From assembly GCF_004348735.1 (NCBI RefSeq), contig NZ_SMKT01000044.1, forward strand, positions 1 to 55,967: a stretch of 55,967 nt of DNA. Reading direction: 5' to 3'. A program made the position numbers and the translations under genes. Source of the DNA: Actinomadura sp. KC06. GTDB lineage: Bacteria; Actinomycetota; Actinomycetes; Streptosporangiales; Streptosporangiaceae. Positions 7,235-16,175 of this stretch are shown here, piece after piece. Positions within the stretch are counted from its first letter, which is position 1, and every line of letters starts with the position of its first letter. The notes beneath the pieces are model-generated. The model was not told where the DNA came from, did not search any database, and saw nothing but the letters and a program-made list of their open reading frames with translations.

Positions 7235-8398
7235 TCAGGATGTTAGGCGGACGGGCATGGCTAGGTAGCGGTAGCCGGTGTCGGTGTGGTCGTCCTTGGA
7301 GGGCGAGGCGTCGTCGGGCGCGTCCTCCTTCTTGTCGGGGATGGCGGTGAGGAGGGCGGCCTTGGTGGGGCCTGCGCATTCGAGGCGGGCGTATTCGGTG
7401 TCGATTCCGGCGAGGCCGTCGAGGAGGTACTGGGGCGCGAAGGCGATGTCGAGGTCGTCGCCGGTGAGACGGATCGCGAGGCTCTCGTTGGCGCGGGCGG
7501 AGTCGCCGGTGGCGGCGCGGACGCGGACCTCGTCGGCGGTGAAGGCCAGCCGGACGGGCGTGCCGCGCTCGGTGACGAGGGCGGCGCGCTTGATGGTCTC
7601 GACGAAGGGTGCGACGGGGATCTCGGCGACGGACGACCAGGTGCCGGTGAGCCGGGATCTGTAGTTGATGTACTGGTCGTCCAGGAGGCGGCTGGTCATG
7701 CTGCGGCCGCCACCGGACACGCCGATGAGGGTGTCGGCTACGCCGCCCAGGTCGAGGGCGACCTCCGCGCCGCGCTTGATGGATTTGGCCGTGTCGGCGA
7801 GGGTGCGGGCGGGCACGACGATGCCCGCGGTGAAGCCGGGGTCGGCGGGCGACCAGGTCAGCTCGCGGGCGGCGATGCGGTAGCGGTCGGTGCAGGCGAG
7901 CCACATCGTGTCGCCCTCGATGTCGATCCGGACGCCGGTTAGCATCGGGAGCGTGTCGTCGCGTCCGGCGGCCGGGGTGACCTGGGCGACGGCGGTCGCG
8001 AACAGGTCGCCGGGGATGGTTCCGGCGCGGGCGGGCGGCTCGGGCAGGGTGGGGTAGTCCTCGACGGGGAGCGTCAGCAGGCCGAACTCGGCGGGGCCGC
8101 AGCGCACGACGACCTCCGAGCCCTTCGTGAGGATCTCCACGGGGTGCGGGGGCAGGTTGCGGACGATGTCGGCCAGGAGCCGCCCTGGGACGAGGACGCG
8201 GCCCGGTTCGGCGACGTCGGCGTCCTCCCTGGCGCGGGCGGACACTTCGTAGTCGAACCCGGCCAGGCTGAGTTCGCCCTCCTCGGTGACCTCGATGAGC
8301 ATGCCCGCGAGGACGGGGAGCGCGGGACGGGCCGGCAGCGTCCGCGCCGCCCAGGCCACGGCGTCGGCGAGTGTCTGCCGGTCGACTCGGAACTCCAC
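7235..8398 (-). CDS. dnaN: DNA polymerase III beta-subunit (sliding clamp) paralogue
   Basis: A 387-residue clamp-like protein with the three-domain DnaN layout: domain I 'FRVDRQTLADAVAWAARTLPARPALPVLAGMLI', domain II 'ALPMLTGV'-type block written here as DDTLPMLTGVRIDIEG plus ACTDRYRIAARELTW, and a C-terminal YRYLAMPVRL ending typical of clamps. An acidic insertion (PDKKEDAPDDASPSKDD) precedes the final strand. The GTG start follows AAAGGCAGGCGAAG. The canonical dnaN normally sits beside dnaA and recF, which are absent here, so this is probably a second copy. It lies 83 bp downstream of ogt on the same strand. Confidence 0.9.
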   Translation of the reverse strand: MEFRVDRQTLADAVAWAARTLPARPALPVLAGMLIEVTEEGELSLAGFDYEVSARAREDADVAEPGRVLVPGRLLADIVRNLPPHPVEILTKGSEVVVRCGPAEFGLLTLPVEDYPTLPEPPARAGTIPGDLFATAVAQVTPAAGRDDTLPMLTGVRIDIEGDTMWLACTDRYRIAARELTWSPADPGFTAGIVVPARTLADTAKSIKRGAEVALDLGGVADTLIGVSGGGRSMTSRLLDDQYINYRSRLTGTWSSVAEIPVAPFVETIKRAALVTERGTPVRLAFTADEVRVRAATGDSARANESLAIRLTGDDLDIAFAPQYLLDGLAGIDTEYARLECAGPTKAALLTAIPDKKEDAPDDASPSKDDHTDTGYRYLAMPVRLTS

Positions 8399-8481
8399 CT
8401 TCGCCTGCCTTTCCGCGACTGCTGGACGGACGTGACCGGGAAACCGGCCGTGTCACGCACGGTATCCCCGGCCTCTGACAT

Positions 8482-8991
8482 TCAGAAAAGGGCGTCCTCG
8501 GTGATCTTGGATTTGCGCTCGAAGTCGAGGAGGTAGCGCTTGCGTTCGAGGCCGCCGCCGTATCCGGTGAGGTCGCCGGTGGAGCCTACGACGCGGTGGC
8601 AGGGGACGATGACGCTGACCGGGTTGCGTCCGTTGGCGAGGCCGACGGCACGGGACGCGGACGGTTTGCCAAGCTCGACAGCAAGCTGCCCATAGGTGGT
8701 GGTCTCGCCGTAGGGGATCTCTTGGAGCGCCGTCCATACGCGCTTCTGGAATTCGGTGCCTTGGAGGTTGAGCGGCAGGTCGAACTCGGTGAGGTCACCG
8801 GCGAAGTAGGCGGAAAGCTGTTCGGCAACGGTCGCGAAGGGTTCGGTGTCCGGATCGCCTAGCGCGCCGAACGTTTCCTCGGACGGACGATGCCGCTGCA
8901 TATCCATGTACAGGCCGGACAGTCCCTCGTCCAGGGCCACCAACGTCAATGGACCTACGGGACTGTCCAGGATGACGTGCGTCGGTTCCAT
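8482..8991 (-). CDS. ogt: methylated-DNA--[protein]-cysteine S-methyltransferase
   Basis: Suicide repair protein that moves alkyl groups from O6-alkylguanine to its own cysteine. The 169-residue product carries PCHRVVG with the acceptor Cys, preceded by NGRNPVSVIV and followed by GYGGGLERKRYLLDFE, and the HTH-containing block 'FQKRVWTALQEIPYGETTTYGQLA'. ATG 8991 was chosen because GGAAGGG lies seven bases upstream; the frame is open further up but overlaps the alkA end. It lies 19 bp downstream of the Ada-AlkA gene, forming an alkylation-repair operon. Confidence 0.95.
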   Translation of the reverse strand: MEPTHVILDSPVGPLTLVALDEGLSGLYMDMQRHRPSEETFGALGDPDTEPFATVAEQLSAYFAGDLTEFDLPLNLQGTEFQKRVWTALQEIPYGETTTYGQLAVELGKPSASRAVGLANGRNPVSVIVPCHRVVGSTGDLTGYGGGLERKRYLLDFERKSKITEDALF

Positions 8992-9010
8992 ATGGGTTCC
9001 CTTCCTAGGG

Positions 9011-10483
9011 TCAGGATGCAGGAAGCAGGTTGATGGCGTGGTCACCTGTGGCCCACAGGTATTGGACGGCGTAAGCGCGCCAGGGACGCCACTGGGCGGC
9101 ACGTCGCGTAAGGGCCGCGGGCGTCGTGGGCAGGTCGAGCGTCTTGGCGGCGGCGCGGATTCCCAGGTCGCTGGGGATGAACGCGTCGGGGTCTCCTAGG
9201 GCGCGCATCGCGATCGACTCGATCGTCCACGGACCGAACCCGGGAAGGACGGACAAGCGCGCGCGGGCCTCGCCCCAGTCGCTCCCTACACCGAGGTCGA
9301 TTTCACCGCTCGCGAGTGCGTCGACAAGGGTTATGAGGGTGGTGCGGCGCGTTTTCGGGAACGCGAGGTCTTCCGGGTCGAGTTCCGCCAGCGCAGACGG
9401 GGTCGGGAAGAGGTGGGTCAGTCCGCCGCCAGGGTCGTCTATGGGATCGCCGTAGGCGGTGACGAGCCGTCCTGCGTGGGTTCGGGCGGCGGCCGTCGAG
9501 ACCTGCTGTCCCAGGACGGCGCGCACGGCGAACTCTGGGGCGTCCACGGTTCGCGGGACGCGCCGTCCAGGGGCCTTGTCGACGAGCGGTGCGAGGACGG
9601 GGTCGGCGCGGAGCAGGTCGTCTACGGCGACGGGGTCGGCGTCGAGGTCGAGCATCCAGCGGCAGCGGCTGATCGCGATGGTGAGGTCGCGCAGGTCGCT
9701 GAGGGTGAGCGTGCAGGCGATGTGGTCGGGTTGGGGCCGGAGGGTGGCGATGCCGTGCCCGTGGGGCAGGCGCATGGCGCGGCGGTACGCGCCGTCCCGC
9801 CACTCCTCGACGCCGGGGACGGCGGTGGCGGCGAGGTGGCCGAAGAGGTTGTCCGGGCAGAGGGGCGCCCGGAACGGCAGCCGCAGCGACAGCGCGCCCG
9901 AACCGGCGGGCGGATGTCCCTTGGCGACACGGTCGCGCAGCTCAGTCGGCGTTAGGGCGAACACGTCGCGGACAGTGTCGTTGAAGGCCCGGATACTGGC
10001 GAACCCGGCCGCGAACGCGACATCACCCATCGGCAGGGTTGTCGTTTCGATGAGGAGCCTTGCCGTCTGAGCACGCTGGGCCCGCGCTAGGGCGAGTGGG
10101 CCGGCGCCCAGTTCGGCGCTGAGTTGGCGCTCGATCTGGCGCGTGCTGTAGCCGAGTCGCCGTGCGAGCCCTGGAACGCCTTCACGGTCGACCACGCCAT
10201 CGGCGACGAGCCGCATCGCGCGAGCGACGACGTCCGCGCGGTGGTTCCATTCCGGCGAGCCGGGGGAGGTGTCGGGGCGGCAGCGCTTGCAGGCCCGGAA
10301 TCCCGCCTGCTGCGCTGCTGCCGCGCTCGGGTAGAAGCGCATGTTCTCGGGCTTGGGCGCTACGACCGGGCAGCTCGGGCGGCAGTAGATCCCGGTGGTG
10401 ACGACCCCGGTGAAGAACCATCCGTCGAAGCGGGCGTCCTTCGCCTGGACGGCCCGTACGCATCTTTCCGCGTCCTCGTGCAT
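9011..10483 (-). CDS. alkA: Ada-type regulator fused to AlkA 3-methyladenine DNA glycosylase
   Basis: A 490-residue fusion. Residues about 1-75 form the Ada zinc/phosphotriester-repair domain with four cysteines (C34, C38, C65, C68 in GIYCRPSCP and CKRCRP). An AraC-type HTH (about 85-185; 'GYSTRQIERQLSAELGAGPLALARAQRAQTARLLI') follows, and then AlkA N-terminal and HhH-GPD glycosylase domains with 'LPGFGPWTIESIAMRALGDPDAFIPSDLGI', including the catalytic Asp. It should sense methyl phosphotriesters, activate transcription and excise alkylated bases. It heads a minus-strand group with ogt and a dnaN paralogue. Confidence 0.95.
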   Translation of the reverse strand: MHEDAERCVRAVQAKDARFDGWFFTGVVTTGIYCRPSCPVVAPKPENMRFYPSAAAAQQAGFRACKRCRPDTSPGSPEWNHRADVVARAMRLVADGVVDREGVPGLARRLGYSTRQIERQLSAELGAGPLALARAQRAQTARLLIETTTLPMGDVAFAAGFASIRAFNDTVRDVFALTPTELRDRVAKGHPPAGSGALSLRLPFRAPLCPDNLFGHLAATAVPGVEEWRDGAYRRAMRLPHGHGIATLRPQPDHIACTLTLSDLRDLTIAISRCRWMLDLDADPVAVDDLLRADPVLAPLVDKAPGRRVPRTVDAPEFAVRAVLGQQVSTAAARTHAGRLVTAYGDPIDDPGGGLTHLFPTPSALAELDPEDLAFPKTRRTTLITLVDALASGEIDLGVGSDWGEARARLSVLPGFGPWTIESIAMRALGDPDAFIPSDLGIRAAAKTLDLPTTPAALTRRAAQWRPWRAYAVQYLWATGDHAINLLPAS

Positions 10484-10653
10484 GTCCCAAGCATCACCGA
10501 TGGTCAGCCCGTTCCACTAGCGAGAATCCGACATCATCGTTCGGGCTGTGCCCGCCTGGCATGACGTCCCAGGTAATCGATCTGCGGCCCTCGGCTTGGC
10601 AGCGTAGTGGGCATCGCCGGGACGAACCCGGCCGATCAGATGGGAATCATGAA

Positions 10654-11016
10654 ATGAGCGATGTTCAGCAGCGAGTCGCGGACTACCTCGCGGTCTGGAA
10701 CGAGGCCGACCCGTCCGCGCGCCGCGCGGCGATCGACGAGCTGTGGACGGACAGCCCCGTCTACGTCGATCCGCTCGGCGTCGCCGAGGGACGAGACGCG
10801 ATCGACGCCTACATCAGCGCGGCCCGGCAGCAGTTCCCCGGCATGGTGTTCCGCCCTGCGGGCACCGTGGACGCGCACCACAACGTGGCCCGCTTCACCT
10901 GGGAGATGGGCCCCGAAGGCGGTGAGGCGGTCGTCGTCGGGTTCGACGTGGCGGTCTTCGCCGACGACGGCCGCTTCGACCGCGTCCATGGGTTCCTCGA
11001 CAAGGTCCCCTCCTAG
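10654..11016 (+). CDS. SnoaL-like / nuclear transport factor 2 fold protein
   Basis: A 120-residue protein with the compact NTF2-like pattern: N-terminal helix 'VQQRVADYLAVWNEADPSARRAAIDELWTDSPVYVDPLGVAEGRDAIDAYI', then strands VFRPAGTVDAHHNVARFTWEM and EAVVVGFDVAVFADDGRFDRVHGFLDK. Such proteins are isomerases, hydrolases or ligand binders; no catalytic residue is certain here. ATG 10654 is preferred over the upstream ATG 10561 because the family starts near this point. It is divergent from alkA and convergent with the SDR gene. Function not assigned. Confidence 0.85.
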   Translation: MSDVQQRVADYLAVWNEADPSARRAAIDELWTDSPVYVDPLGVAEGRDAIDAYISAARQQFPGMVFRPAGTVDAHHNVARFTWEMGPEGGEAVVVGFDVAVFADDGRFDRVHGFLDKVPS

Positions 11017-11023
11017 GGACCGC

Positions 11024-11785
11024 TCAGATTTGGCGGAGTGCGCCGCCGTCCACTGTCCATTCCGCGCCGGTGACCTGTGCGGCCAGTGGGGACAGCAGGT
11101 AAACGATGACCCGCGCTACGTCCTGCGGTGTGCCGAGCCGTCCGACCGGGAGGCGTCGCTCCTCACGGACGAACCGCTCTATGGCCTCCTCCACCGGAAG
11201 TCCGAATTGGGCGGCGAGTTGGTCGGAGAACCCACCGGGCTCGTCCCACAGCCGGGTTCGCGTAGGGCCGGGCGTGACGACGTTGGAGCGGATGCCGCAG
11301 CGACCGAACTCCCCCGCCAGCGTCTTCGACACCGACAGCAACGCCGTCTTGGACGCCGCATAGTCGACCAGTGGCGTGTCGGGGAACCGTCCGGCCTCGC
11401 TGGACACGTGCACCATGCTCCCGGCGCCCTGGTCGATCAGCGCGGGGAGCGCGGCCCGCGCCATCCGGACGGCCGCGTGGAAGTTCAGCTCGAACGTGGC
11501 GTGCCATTGGTCGTCGGTCACGTCGAGGAACCCGATCCGGGATTCGAGGGCTCCGGCATTGTTGACCAGGCCGTCCAGCCGCCCGTGCCGCTCCAGCGCG
11601 GCGTCCACGACGCGCTGGGCGGCGGCGGGGTCGGTCAGGTCGGCGGCGACGCCACCGGCCGACGGCTTGCGGGCGGCACCGACGACGTGGGCGCCCTCGT
11701 CCGCGAGGAGTTCCGCGGTCGCCGCGCCGATCCCGGCGGACGCGCCGGTGACGATGACGACCTTGCCGCCGAGTTCCAGATCCAT
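11024..11785 (-). CDS. SDR-family oxidoreductase
   Basis: A 253-residue classical short-chain dehydrogenase/reductase: cofactor motif TGASAGIG (13-20), LVNNAGAL, the catalytic YAASK motif and C-terminal VTGAEWTVDGGALRQI. ATG 11785 follows AAAGGA with seven bases between; a TTG at 11791 is also in frame. The start lies 2 bp after the MFS stop, so MFS and SDR form an operon. Its substrate is unknown. Confidence 0.92.
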   Translation of the reverse strand: MDLELGGKVVIVTGASAGIGAATAELLADEGAHVVGAARKPSAGGVAADLTDPAAAQRVVDAALERHGRLDGLVNNAGALESRIGFLDVTDDQWHATFELNFHAAVRMARAALPALIDQGAGSMVHVSSEAGRFPDTPLVDYAASKTALLSVSKTLAGEFGRCGIRSNVVTPGPTRTRLWDEPGGFSDQLAAQFGLPVEEAIERFVREERRLPVGRLGTPQDVARVIVYLLSPLAAQVTGAEWTVDGGALRQI

Positions 11786-11787
11786 GA

Positions 11788-13188
11788 TCAAATCCTTTCA
11801 GGAGCGCGGAGGAACGTCCTGACCAGGGCCGCTCCCGCGAGGACGATCACGACGTTCACGGCCGTCGCGACATGAATTCCACCGAGGACGGACGCGTTCG
11901 CCGTGGCCACGGCGCTCATCACGGGTATCCCGAGCGTGATGGCGACCTGCTGCGTCATCGTGGCGAGGCCGGTCGCGAGGCCCTGCTCGCCGTCCGGCAG
12001 CCCGGACGTCGCCGTCCCCATGAACGCGACGATCGCGACGAGGTTCCCGAATCCCCCGACGGCGGTCGCGACGAGCAGCAGCGCGAGCCCGCCGCGCGAC
12101 TCCCCGAGCCCGAGCAGCGCCGCGGTCGCCGCCGCCTGCAGGACGAGCCCGGCGACGAGGGTCGTCCGGCCGCCGAGCCGCCCCATGATCCGGGGCGCGG
12201 CGACACCTCCGGCGAACGTCCCGGCGCCGAGGACGCCGAGCGCGAGCCCGGTGGCCAGCGGCGAGAAGCCCAGCACTTTCTGCAGGTAGAGCGTCATCAG
12301 GAACACCAGCGACGTTTCCGTTGCGAACGCCACGAAGCCACCCACATTGCCCCAGCTGACGGTTCGGCGGGTCAGGACGCCGAGCGGTGCCAGCGGAGCC
12401 GGTGAACGCCGCTCCACCAGCACGAACGCGATGAGCAGGGCGGCCGCCGCGGCCAGCGTGCCGAGCGCCGGCGCCGAGCCCCAGCCGTGTTCGGCGGCGG
12501 ACGTGATCCCGTACACGAGGGCGAGGAGGCCGCCGGTCACGGTCACCGCGCCGGGAACGTCCAGCTTCGCCCTGTCCTGCGAGCGGCTCTCGGCGACCAC
12601 GGCCGGGATCACGGCGAGGATCACCGCCGCGACCGGCACGTTGATCAGGAAGGCCCAGCGCCAGCTCAGCACGTCCGTGAGCACGCCGCCGAGGATCGCG
12701 CCCACGGTGAACCCGGCGGACATCAGCGCGCCGCTGAGCCCGAGCGCCCGCGTCCGCAGCGGGCCTTCCGGGAAGGACGTGGTGAGCAGTGACAGGGCCG
12801 CCGGTGTGGCGATCGCAGTGGCGAGTCCCTGGAGGACGCGTCCGGTCAGCAGCATCGCCGGTGACGTAGCGAATCCGCCGACCAAGGATCCTCCGGCCAA
12901 GAGAGCCATGCCTGCGAGCAGCATCCGGCGTCGTCCGAACAAATCGGCAACGCGACCGAACAGAAGCGTGAAACCGGCGGCCGGAAGTGCGAAAGCGGTC
13001 GCGATCCACTGCAACTCGTCCAGGCCGAAGCCCAGACCCCGGCCGACGACGGGCAGCGCCACGTTCAGGATGGAGAAATCGATGGCGAGCATGAACTGCG
13101 CGCCGAGCAGAAGGGTCAATACCAGCTTGTGCCGCGAAGACATCCGTCCCAAAGGGGCGGATACGGCGGTGGTGGTCAGTGCTGTCAT
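11788..13188 (-). CDS. MFS transporter, DHA2 (EmrB/QacA) type
   Basis: A 466-residue protein with about 14 hydrophobic segments. It has the family hallmarks 'AIDFSILNVALPVVGRGLG', RVADLFGRRRM (motif A), RVLQGLATAIATPAALSLL and the antiporter motif C region 'ALMSAGFTVGAILGGVLTD'. It is likely a proton-driven drug or metabolite exporter. I choose ATG 13188; an upstream in-frame extension lacks membrane segments and looks non-coding. It is followed 2 bp later by the SDR gene. An inverted repeat lies 54 bp upstream of the start. Confidence 0.92.
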   Translation of the reverse strand: MTALTTTAVSAPLGRMSSRHKLVLTLLLGAQFMLAIDFSILNVALPVVGRGLGFGLDELQWIATAFALPAAGFTLLFGRVADLFGRRRMLLAGMALLAGGSLVGGFATSPAMLLTGRVLQGLATAIATPAALSLLTTSFPEGPLRTRALGLSGALMSAGFTVGAILGGVLTDVLSWRWAFLINVPVAAVILAVIPAVVAESRSQDRAKLDVPGAVTVTGGLLALVYGITSAAEHGWGSAPALGTLAAAAALLIAFVLVERRSPAPLAPLGVLTRRTVSWGNVGGFVAFATETSLVFLMTLYLQKVLGFSPLATGLALGVLGAGTFAGGVAAPRIMGRLGGRTTLVAGLVLQAAATAALLGLGESRGGLALLLVATAVGGFGNLVAIVAFMGTATSGLPDGEQGLATGLATMTQQVAITLGIPVMSAVATANASVLGGIHVATAVNVVIVLAGAALVRTFLRAPERI

Positions 13189-13241
13189 GCCACAGACAAT
13201 CGCCGCGCTAGGCACGGCCACCCAGCCACCGCTCTTTAGTA

Positions 13242-13254
13242 CTACTGGCAGTAG
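13242..13254. promoter_or_regulatory. inverted repeat upstream of MFS-SDR operon
   Basis: Perfect CTACTG-G-CAGTAG, 54-66 bp upstream of the MFS start. No regulator gene is adjacent; the site looks like a TetR/MarR-type operator. Functional assignment is a guess. Confidence 0.4.
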
Positions 13255-13397
13255 CAGGCTAGGAGACCACCGGCGGCGTGCACCGGCACCTGGGAGCCAG
13301 GACGAACCTCGTTCCCTGGCGTGAAGGCTGTTCGGCCCTCGCCTTTCTAGGCTCAACAGCGTTCAGGCCTAGGGCCTAGGGTCAACAGGAGGAATCC

Positions 13398-14120
13398 GTG
13401 CGTCGCCAGCTTTCAGTTCTCGTCCTAGCCGCGGTCGGCGCGACCACTCTTGGCGCGTGCGGCATGGCCTTCGCTTCGACCTTCGATGATGACGCCGCGC
13501 TCAACGGCGAAATCAAGGCGGTTCACCTCGACAACATTGATTCGGGCAGCGTGACGTTGCGTGGCGGGGCGTCCAAGGCCTCCCTGCGCCGGACGGTCGA
13601 ATATCGCGGAGACAAGCCGACCGGACAGACGCATCGTGTCGAGAACGGTGTCCTGAAGCTTCGCGGCTGCGGCAACAACTGCTCGGTCCGCTACACGATC
13701 GACGTTCCAGCGGGCCTTCCCGTGGACGGCGCCACGGACAACGGCTCGATCAAGCTGACCAGGGTCGGCGCGGTGAACGTGTCGACCGATTCGGGCTCCA
13801 TCCACCTGGACGACGTCGCCGGGTCCGTCAAGGCGAAGACCGACAACGGAAAGATCGAAGGGCGCGGCCTCAAGGGCGACGGCGTCGACGTCCGGACCGA
13901 CAATGGGAAGATCGTCCTGACTCCGGCGAAAGCGCAGAACATCCGCGCGGTGACGTCGAACGGCGGCGTGACCGTGACCGTCCCGGCGGGCCGCTACCGC
14001 ATTTCCGCGCGCACCGACAACGGCGACCGGACGATCGGGATCGCCAACGACGCGTCCGCCCCGCACCTCCTCGACCTGACCACCGACAACGGCGACATCA
14101 AGGTCAAGCCCGGCGGATGA
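13398..14120 (+). CDS. DUF4097-type beta-strand repeat lipoprotein
   Basis: A 240-residue protein beginning GTG after AGGAGG. A lipoprotein signal ends at lipobox LGAC (Cys21). The rest is a repetitive beta structure in which T-D/S-N/S-G recurs about every 18-20 residues (TDNGSIKL, TDSGSIHL, TDNGKIEG, TDNGKIVL, TSNGGVTV, TDNGDRTI, TDNGDIKV), the signature of DUF4097 beta-helix proteins. A Cys pair (RGCGNNC) lies near residue 95. It is probably anchored on the outer face of the membrane. Its role is unknown. Confidence 0.85.
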   Translation: MRRQLSVLVLAAVGATTLGACGMAFASTFDDDAALNGEIKAVHLDNIDSGSVTLRGGASKASLRRTVEYRGDKPTGQTHRVENGVLKLRGCGNNCSVRYTIDVPAGLPVDGATDNGSIKLTRVGAVNVSTDSGSIHLDDVAGSVKAKTDNGKIEGRGLKGDGVDVRTDNGKIVLTPAKAQNIRAVTSNGGVTVTVPAGRYRISARTDNGDRTIGIANDASAPHLLDLTTDNGDIKVKPGG

Positions 14121-14138
14121 CCCCGGCGGGACGGCGCG

Positions 14139-14144
14139 TAGCCT
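14139..14144 (+). promoter_or_regulatory. -10 box of leaderless XRE regulator gene
   Basis: TAGCCT seven bases before the ATG at 14152. With no ribosome-binding site in between, transcription probably starts at or next to the start codon. Confidence 0.5.
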
Positions 14145-14151
14145 CGGCCGC

Positions 14152-15027
14152 ATGGCGCGGAACCCTGAGCTGGGCGAGTTCCTCAAGTCGCGGCGGGCAC
14201 GGCTGCACCCCGAGGACGCGGGCGTCCCCTCGTACGGGACACGGCGGCGCGTGCCCGGCCTCCGCCGGGAGGAGCTGGCGCAGCTCGCGGGCGTCAGCGT
14301 CGCCTACTACATCCGGCTCGAACAGGGCACGGCGGACGGCGTGTCCGCCGAGGTCCTGGACGCGATCGCGCGGGCACTGCGGCTGGACGGCGACGAGCAA
14401 GTCCATCTGCACCGCCTCGCACACCCGCCCAGGCGGACGCCCGTCCAGGGGCCGCCCCGCCTGCGCGCCCCGCTCCAGCACCTGCTCGACTCGATCACCC
14501 ACGCGCCCGCCTACATCGTCGGCCACTACACGAACGTCGTCGCGTGGAATCGGCTGACCGCCGCCGTGTTCGTCGACCTCGCCGCCGTCCCGCCGGACGA
14601 GCGGACCTGGTCGCACCAGATCCACATGAACGACGACTACAAGGCGCGGCTCGGCGACAACTGGCCGGACGTCGCCCGGCGCAACGTCGCCCACCTGCGG
14701 TTTCGTTCCGGGCAGGACCCGGACGACCCGCGCCTGCGCGCCCTGATCGGCACCCTCCGCGACCGGAGCCCCGAGTTCGCGGCCCTGTGGTCGGCGCACC
14801 ACGTGACGGACCTGACGCACGGCGAGGCCCGCATCGACCATCCGCAGGTCGGACGGCTCGTCCTGCCGTTCGAGACCCTGCACCTGCCCGGCGACCCCGA
14901 CCTCAGCAGGCTGATGCTGTACGCGGCGGAGCCGGGCTCGGCGTCGGAGAAGGCGCTGCGGAGGCTCGCGGAGACGTCCGCCCACCTTTCCAGCGCCGAA
15001 CTCACGGCCTCCGCAGCGATACCGTGA
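14152..15027 (+). CDS. XRE-family regulator with MmyB-like ligand-binding domain
   Basis: A 291-residue regulator with N-terminal HTH ('RRRVPGLRREELAQLAGVSVAYYIRLEQG', about 30-70) and a C-terminal MmyB-like domain (about 105-275; 'APAYIVGHYTNVVAWNRLTAAVF', 'HPQVGRLVLPFETLHLPGDPDLSRLMLYAAEPGS'). This type, common in actinomycetes, usually regulates a neighbouring oxidoreductase or hydrolase. Here the next gene, 4 bp downstream on the same strand, is a methyltransferase. The start is fixed by a TAGCCT box seven bases upstream. Confidence 0.92.
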   Translation: MARNPELGEFLKSRRARLHPEDAGVPSYGTRRRVPGLRREELAQLAGVSVAYYIRLEQGTADGVSAEVLDAIARALRLDGDEQVHLHRLAHPPRRTPVQGPPRLRAPLQHLLDSITHAPAYIVGHYTNVVAWNRLTAAVFVDLAAVPPDERTWSHQIHMNDDYKARLGDNWPDVARRNVAHLRFRSGQDPDDPRLRALIGTLRDRSPEFAALWSAHHVTDLTHGEARIDHPQVGRLVLPFETLHLPGDPDLSRLMLYAAEPGSASEKALRRLAETSAHLSSAELTASAAIP

Positions 15028-15031
15028 GCTC

Positions 15032-16168
15032 GTGGACGAGATCTCCTGGCGGGAGGACGGCCGGGACCAGCGCGTCCGCTGGCGGTCGGAAAGTGGCGCC
15101 CCGCCGCCCCGGCGCGTGACGATCGCCGACGACGAGACCAGGGCGGACGACGCCTACCGGCTGGCCTGCGAAGGCACCGCACTGCTGTGGCGCGGCGACT
15201 TCCAGAACGCGCGGCAGCTCCTCAACGCGATGGCGCGCCGTATCGACCGTCCTCCCACAGCGCGGCGACGCAAACGCAAAGCGGAACCATCCCAGGTACA
15301 GGCGTTCCACCTCTACCGCCAGGCACGTGCCCAGCGCGCGCGGACGCTCGCCATGCTGCTCATCCCGTTCGACCCGGGACACGTGATTCCGCTACGCCGC
15401 GCACCCAACGTCCAGGACGTGTGTACGCAGGTGTACGGGCCGGACGACCAGCCCTACGTGACGTCCTTGCGCGAACTGCTCGGACTGATCGGCGCCCATG
15501 AATGGCGTGAGAAGGGCGTCCCCATACCCGCGTTGGGCAACGACCGGATACATCCGCACTACGGCGTGTTCTCGCCGGTTAGAGGAGAGTACGTAGACCA
15601 GGTCGCCGAAGCGCCACTCCCACAGACGACACGAGCATTCGACATCGGGACAGGCACCGGCGTCCTGGCGGCAGTCCTAGCCCGCCGCGGTGTGGAACGA
15701 GTCGTCGCCACAGACCACGACCCGCGCGCGCTTGCCTGCGCCCAGGAGAACGTCAACCGGCTGGACGTGGCGAAGCAGGTCGAAGTCGTCCAGGCCGACC
15801 TGTTCCCTGAAGGACGCGCCGGGCTCATCGTCTGCAACCCACCCTGGCTACCGGCGAAACCCAGCTCACCCCTCGAACACGCCGTCTACGACCCTGGCGG
15901 CCGGATGCTTCACGGTTTCCTCAACGGCCTCACCGAACACCTAGAACCGGACGGCGAGGGCTGGCTGATCCTCTCCGACCTGGCCGAACTCCTAGGGCTC
16001 CGCACTCGCGACGACCTGCTCGCGCTGATCGAGTCGTCCGGTCTGGAGGTCATCGGACGGCTCGACACCAAGCCGACGCACCCGCGCGCCGCCGACCCCG
16101 ACGATCCCCTCTACGCCGCCCGCGCCGCCGAGACGACCACCCTCTGGCGCTTGCGGCGGGCCCGCTGA
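15032..16168 (+). CDS. class I SAM-dependent methyltransferase (PrmC/RlmF-like)
   Basis: A 378-residue protein with a basic N-terminal half and a Rossmann methyltransferase half. The SAM-binding motif DIGTGTGVLAAVLA is near 204 and the N-methyltransferase motif NPPW near 268, followed by 'EHLEPDGEGWLILSDLAELLGL'. NPPW points to methylation of an amide or amino nitrogen in a protein or nucleic acid, as in PrmC or RlmF, but the target is unknown. The GTG start is 4 bp after the regulator's stop, so they are co-transcribed. Confidence 0.88.
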   Translation: MDEISWREDGRDQRVRWRSESGAPPPRRVTIADDETRADDAYRLACEGTALLWRGDFQNARQLLNAMARRIDRPPTARRRKRKAEPSQVQAFHLYRQARAQRARTLAMLLIPFDPGHVIPLRRAPNVQDVCTQVYGPDDQPYVTSLRELLGLIGAHEWREKGVPIPALGNDRIHPHYGVFSPVRGEYVDQVAEAPLPQTTRAFDIGTGTGVLAAVLARRGVERVVATDHDPRALACAQENVNRLDVAKQVEVVQADLFPEGRAGLIVCNPPWLPAKPSSPLEHAVYDPGGRMLHGFLNGLTEHLEPDGEGWLILSDLAELLGLRTRDDLLALIESSGLEVIGRLDTKPTHPRAADPDDPLYAARAAETTTLWRLRRAR

Positions 16169-16175
16169 ACCTGAG

